Assembly: GCA_036939755.1 (NCBI GenBank)
Contig: JALLAZ010000770.1
Location: 1-12,202 of the forward strand
Length of the DNA stretch: 12,202 bases
Origin: Stephanodiscus triporus
Taxonomy: Eukaryota > Bacillariophyta > Thalassiosirophyceae > Thalassiosirales > Thalassiosiraceae
Reading direction: 5' to 3'
Shown here: piece by piece, positions 9,301-12,202 of the stretch
Layout of the letters: each line of letters opens with the position of its first letter
Position numbering within the stretch: the stretch's first letter is position 1
The notes under the pieces: generated by a model
What the model was told of the DNA's origin: nothing
Seen by the model: only the letters and a program-made list of their open reading frames with translations
Database searches by the model: none
Translations under genes and position numbers: made by a program

Positions 9301-10909
9301 GGAGGTTGCCAATCTCCGTCGATCGCGTCGCCAAAAGTTCCTCCAGAGCCTGATTCTGACCTGTTGTCTCCGCGCGTTCTCGATTGGACGTCTCGTCAAA
9401 AGCCGTCTTCAAATTTTCCATTTCATCTTGTAATACCTCACGATCCTCTTTTGAATTCCGTAAAGCTACTTCTAATCGCTCCACTTCCTCTCTTAGCGCT
9501 TGCGTCTCCCCCTTCGACTCCATGAGTGCATCCTCCATCGACTTGGAATGAATATCCCGATATCGTTCTTCAGATGAGAACTTCTCGATTTGACCTCGAA
9601 GACCCGCCACTTCTTCGTTGTGACTTTTCCTTTCTAAATCAAATTCGAGCGTTCGTTCCCTCCTATCCTCATCATGCGCTTCTAGCTCTTCCTTCGATAA
9701 TGCCAACTCCTCCAAGACCAACTCAAGCTCTTCCCTGAGACGCTTTGATTCGTCGCGTAGAGAAACATTTTCCTCCTCTATTCGTTTCAAGGCGGATTCC
9801 AACTCGAAATTTTTTTCTGACATCCGAGTGTTCGTCTCTGAATCTACCGCGTCGCTGACCGTTGCAGATGAACCATTCATAACTCCATTCTCAGCCTGAT
9901 TGTGAGTTTTCCGCTCAGCCTCAACCAATGCCTCTTCCAATTCGGCCTGTGTTTGCGATAGCCTTGTCTCGGACTCGATCAGCTGCTCGGTAACTAGCTC
10001 CAATTCATCTTCCAGTGTTTTTATGTACTCCTCTCGTTCGTCCCTCGTAGCGCCCGAAAGCTCGGCCCCGGGCAGCGCTTCTGCCGCCGGAGTCGGCGTC
10101 GCATCGAAGATTTCGTCGTCGTCATCGTCGCCGCCCCCACGCCCTTTCTCCTCGACCGATATATTGCCGATATAGCTCAAGTCGACTTTCAACGACTCCA
10201 ATTCCTCCTCCCTCTGCCTTAGCTTCGTGGTAAGCACGTTAACGTCTCCCCTCAGCTCCTCCACCTCCTCCCTGTGCCTCTCCCGCTCCGTGCTCAATTC
10301 GTTTCTATAGTCGTCTGCCTCCCCCTCCACGAACGCGAGTCGCTCGCACAGGTCCTCGTTCTCCTCCCGTAGCTTGCGAACCTCGCTGGACCGCACGGCC
10401 GCGAGCGCCCCCTCCGACTCGCGCAGCCTGTTCTCCGCCTCCTCGGACTTCATCTCAGCGGAGACGCGACGCTGCGATTCTGACGACAGCTGCGCCGCCA
10501 GGGAGGAGACCCTCGCCTCGAGGGAATTCATCTGCGGCTGCGTGTTGGCGAGCTGCGCCGAAAGGGCGGCGTTGTACGCTTCGGCCTTTATCAATTCATT
10601 TTCTATCGCGAGTCAGTGTGTTGTTCAAAAGTGGAGTAAAGCATTCGTGCGCGTTGGGACCCGATATTTATTGTTCGAATAGAAGTCGTGCGACCGCGTT
10701 GTGGTCGATATTTTCGTGGTGCAGAAAGACGATTGGCAACAGCAATAAATGCGATTCAACGATTAATCAAGAAAACGAGTGACAAACTCACGGCATTTGG
10801 TGAGCTCGGCATCCAATTCCTCCTCCAGCTCTCGCGACGATGCGATGTAATCGTCGAACGCCGTCTGGAGGGCGTCTAATTCGCGCTGTTTCTCGTCCAC
10901 CGTCGTCAT
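6336..10909 (-). CDS. Kinesin-14-like motor protein with internal motor domain, long coiled coils and C-terminal extension
   Basis: Exons in transcript order: 10909-10792, 10602-8818, 8743-8330, 8239-8039, 7956-7070 and 6983-6336. Introns are 189, 74, 90, 82 and 86 nt with phases 1, 1, 1, 1, 0, giving 1350 aa. An in-frame TAA two codons upstream fixes the start at 10909. Residues 1-185 and about 225-655 are heptad-rich coiled coil, split by an acidic Gly/Asp and Pro/Ala linker (about 190-225). The motor runs about 688-1035: LQGNIQVCCRIRP neck junction typical of kinesin-14, P-loop GQTGSGKT (771-778), switch I NEHSSRSH (906-913), switch II DLAGSE (927-932) and the microtubule-binding HIPYRDSKLTYLL. 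FATRVRRINLG closes the motor. Then come coiled coil to about 1190, a basic Ser/Pro linker (1191-1234) and a helical module (1254-1299). The kinesin-14 neck predicts minus-end-directed movement. Unlike classical C-terminal motors it has about 315 residues after the motor. Residues 25-36 resemble NudE/NDE1. Confidence 0.93.
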
Positions 10910-11240
10910 TGGTTATCTTTTATCGAGCGTAAACTTATATCTTCGATGTCAATTGCTCTGCGTTAGAATCGAATAATCACATGAGAGACCGTGCTCAACA
11001 CGCGTGGGTGATGGTAAGCAATGCCCCGCGTTCTTTTTTCCTTTCCATAAGTAACGTAGCTGCGCGATTGAGATGGAAGAGACAGTTCATCACCACCCTC
11101 TCTCTAGAGTAGAGGGCTATTATTTGTTGTTTGTATGAGCGTTTTTCTCTTCTGTGGTCCTTTCTCGGCGCACAGAGAAAACTATGGCCAGACTACGAAT
11201 ACAAGTAGTACAGTACGTTTGGCATGAATTTACCACCCCC
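10910..11240. other. 5' flanking region of the kinesin gene
   Basis: This AT-rich region lies upstream of the kinesin ATG on the minus strand and probably contains its promoter and leader. There is a short symmetric stretch around CTCTAGAG near 11100-11121, with CCCTCT/AGAGGG arms. No gene or clear core promoter element is seen. Confidence 0.4.
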
Positions 11241-11388
11241 AACTTGAAGGCAAATTCACCACGGCCCCTGGTGGGCTAACCAACAATTTTATCTTTGCAT
11301 TGACTGGTTTAATGTGTGAACTAGTCAACGCAATCATAAAATTGGTCTTGGCACCACTGGAAGTTGGCCCTGAATTTGCCTTCAATTG
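11241..11388. repeat. Foldback element (MITE-like inverted repeat)
   Basis: The two halves are imperfect reverse complements around a centre near 11314. The outer 15 bp match exactly (11244-11258 with 11371-11385). Inside them the arms continue with mismatches and small bulges, including AATTTTAT against ATAAAATT and TTGCATTGACTGGTT against AACTAGTCAACGCAA. Almost the whole 148 bp can fold into one hairpin with a very short loop. No coding capacity is present. It is most like a non-autonomous DNA transposon relic; a structured RNA precursor is the alternative. A target-site duplication could not be identified. Confidence 0.7.
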
Positions 11389-11545
11389 GATAGAAGGTCG
11401 GTAATGAGTAATGAGGAATTTACTGAAAGAAATTTAAAATCTAAATTAGACATCAACGTAAGTAATTTGAAACTAAAAATGAAAATTGTTAAGTAAAGTG
11501 ATGCTTTTCCTAAGTAAACTACGAGCAATCATATCTTAGCCAATA
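11389..11545. other. AT-rich intergenic sequence without recognised features
   Basis: This is low-GC sequence between two foldbacks with no open frame of note and no similarity recognised. Confidence 0.4.
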
Positions 11546-11599
11546 TTGATCGCCATACCATGCCCCAAGTGGGACTTCTCACTTTTAGGGGGCGGTCAA
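11546..11599. repeat. Second, shorter foldback hairpin
   Basis: Outer arms TTGATCGCC (11546-11554) and GGCGGTCAA (11591-11599) pair with one G-T wobble position. Inner CCCCAAGTG (from 11563) pairs with CACTT...GGGG (from 11580) with a small bulge. The loop is short. It is followed by an AT-rich stretch (TATATATAA, about 11605-11613). Origin and function are unknown. Confidence 0.5.
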
Positions 11600-11635
11600 A
11601 GCAATATATATAATTCGATAAAGTAATAGAGTGAT

Positions 11636-11857
11636 TCATTTATAATTAGCTACTCCTCTATTATCAACGATGTAAAAAAAAGTAACGCAATCGACGATGA
11701 ATGAGATGACCATGCCAGCGGACAGTGCAATACAGCGCGAGGCACATCACCCGATGGAGCGTTTCAGTGGCTTCATGCGAAGCCCCTAAACGCCGCCTCC
11801 GGGCGAGTGCTTGTGCCGTATTGGACCGGCGGACGCCATGGTCATTGTTGTCGCCAT
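11636..11857 (-). pseudogene. Possible broken small-protein gene (one-TM protein relic)
   Basis: A GC-rich island on the minus strand begins with ATG at 11857, just after a T-rich tract ending in TAG that looks like a splice acceptor. The frame reads 23 codons (ending RHKHSPGGGV), TAG, 12 codons (GLRMKPLKRSIG), TGA, then 36 codons with a hydrophobic stretch (ALSAGMVISFIVDCV) and a final TGA. Both internal stops are one base away from TGG (Trp). The family is not recognised. It could be a decayed copy of a small membrane protein, an exon set with unseen splicing, or chance; about two stops in 74 codons is not by itself unlikely. Confidence 0.22.
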
Positions 11858-12130
11858 CTAAAAAAACACAAAACACAACTATTTTTAGCTAGCGTCTATC
11901 GTACTTTTTTACTAGTAAAAGCTAAACAATTTTGGGACCCAAAACGGACTCTCTACTCAGCTCATTGAAGCGACAAGCTTCCCTCGTTTAAATCTGAAAT
12001 GGCAAAGTTGTAGTAGCCAGGGGGGAGCTCAGCTAGTCGGCATTATCTTTGGCTGGCTGAGGCGGCCAAAATTGGCAAAGAAACTATGATGTTATGAAGC
12101 TAAAAAAAGTGGTCGCAGATATGCAACCAT
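11858..12130. other. Intergenic sequence without recognised gene
   Basis: No open frame or RNA gene is supported. Several short runs of A or T and a GGGGGGAGCTC patch occur. AT-rich and GC-rich segments alternate, as is common in transposon-derived spacers. Confidence 0.35.
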
Positions 12131-12189
12131 AGCGGTTAAGCTGTTAAAACAGCTTAACAGCTAAGTGGCGTCAGGACGCCACATTTTTT
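12131..12189. repeat. Tandem perfect/near-perfect hairpins followed by T6
   Basis: Hairpin A has 15-bp arms with one mismatch and a 2-nt spacer (12131-12145 and 12148-12162), including a perfect TTAAGCTGTT/AACAGCTTAA core. Hairpin B follows directly with perfect 8-bp arms GTGGCGTC/GACGCCAC around AG (12165-12182), then six T (12184-12189). It looks like a bacterial intrinsic terminator, but in a eukaryotic spacer it is more likely part of a repeat or transposon end truncated by the window edge. Confidence 0.75.
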
Positions 12190-12202
12190 AACGAGCTTCC
12201 TT

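Noticed and set aside
11664..11876. 70-codon minus-strand open frame
   Set aside because: It starts with GTG, and a different frame through the same DNA carries the more protein-like text described as a possible pseudogene.
12165..12189. Rho-independent bacterial terminator
   Set aside because: Shape fits, but all genes in the window are spliced eukaryotic genes, so a bacterial terminator is not expected.
1..12202. CRISPR array, bacterial defence island or operon
   Set aside because: There are no regularly spaced direct repeats, no cas or defence genes, and the genes are intron-bearing and on alternating strands.

Overview
The window looks like nuclear DNA of a eukaryotic alga, most likely a diatom or another stramenopile. 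Three of the four genes are split by short GT-AG introns of 74 to 247 nt. Every splice junction proposed here joins conserved protein sequence in frame. Base composition is patchy: there are very GC-rich stretches in the 5' parts of some genes, and AT-rich flanks and introns. No prokaryotic features such as operons or Shine-Dalgarno sites were seen. The species cannot be fixed from the sequence alone.

Layout. (1) 371-2990 (+): an FAD-dependent oxidoreductase of the GlpA/LhgO type with a C-terminal BFD-like [2Fe-2S] domain, 716 aa, four exons. It carries a cysteine cluster ahead of the FAD domain and a two-helix hydrophobic insert in the middle. (2) 3427-4401 (-): an intronless polytopic membrane protein of the TMEM164 family, 324 aa. 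(3) 4691-6130 (+): hydroxyacylglutathione hydrolase (glyoxalase II), 302 aa, four exons, with a mitochondrial-type leader. (4) 6336-10909 (-): a kinesin-14-like motor of 1350 aa, six exons, with long coiled coils, an internal motor domain and a C-terminal extension. (5) 10910-12202: about 1.3 kb without an intact gene, holding two foldback repeats, a tandem hairpin and a possible broken gene.

Genes 1 and 2 converge, 2 and 3 diverge from a 289-bp spacer, and 3 and 4 converge. There is no evidence for a dedicated multi-gene system. Genes 1 to 3 all plausibly belong to carbon, lipid and carbonyl metabolism: an alpha-hydroxy acid or glycerol-3-phosphate type oxidoreductase, a phospholipid-acyl enzyme and methylglyoxal detoxification. 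Only the shared TMEM164/GLO2 spacer hints at co-regulation. The most novel points are the kinesin, whose N-terminus resembles the NudE/NDE1 dynein-adaptor coil and whose C-terminus carries a small conserved-looking helical module, and the unusual inserts in the oxidoreductase.
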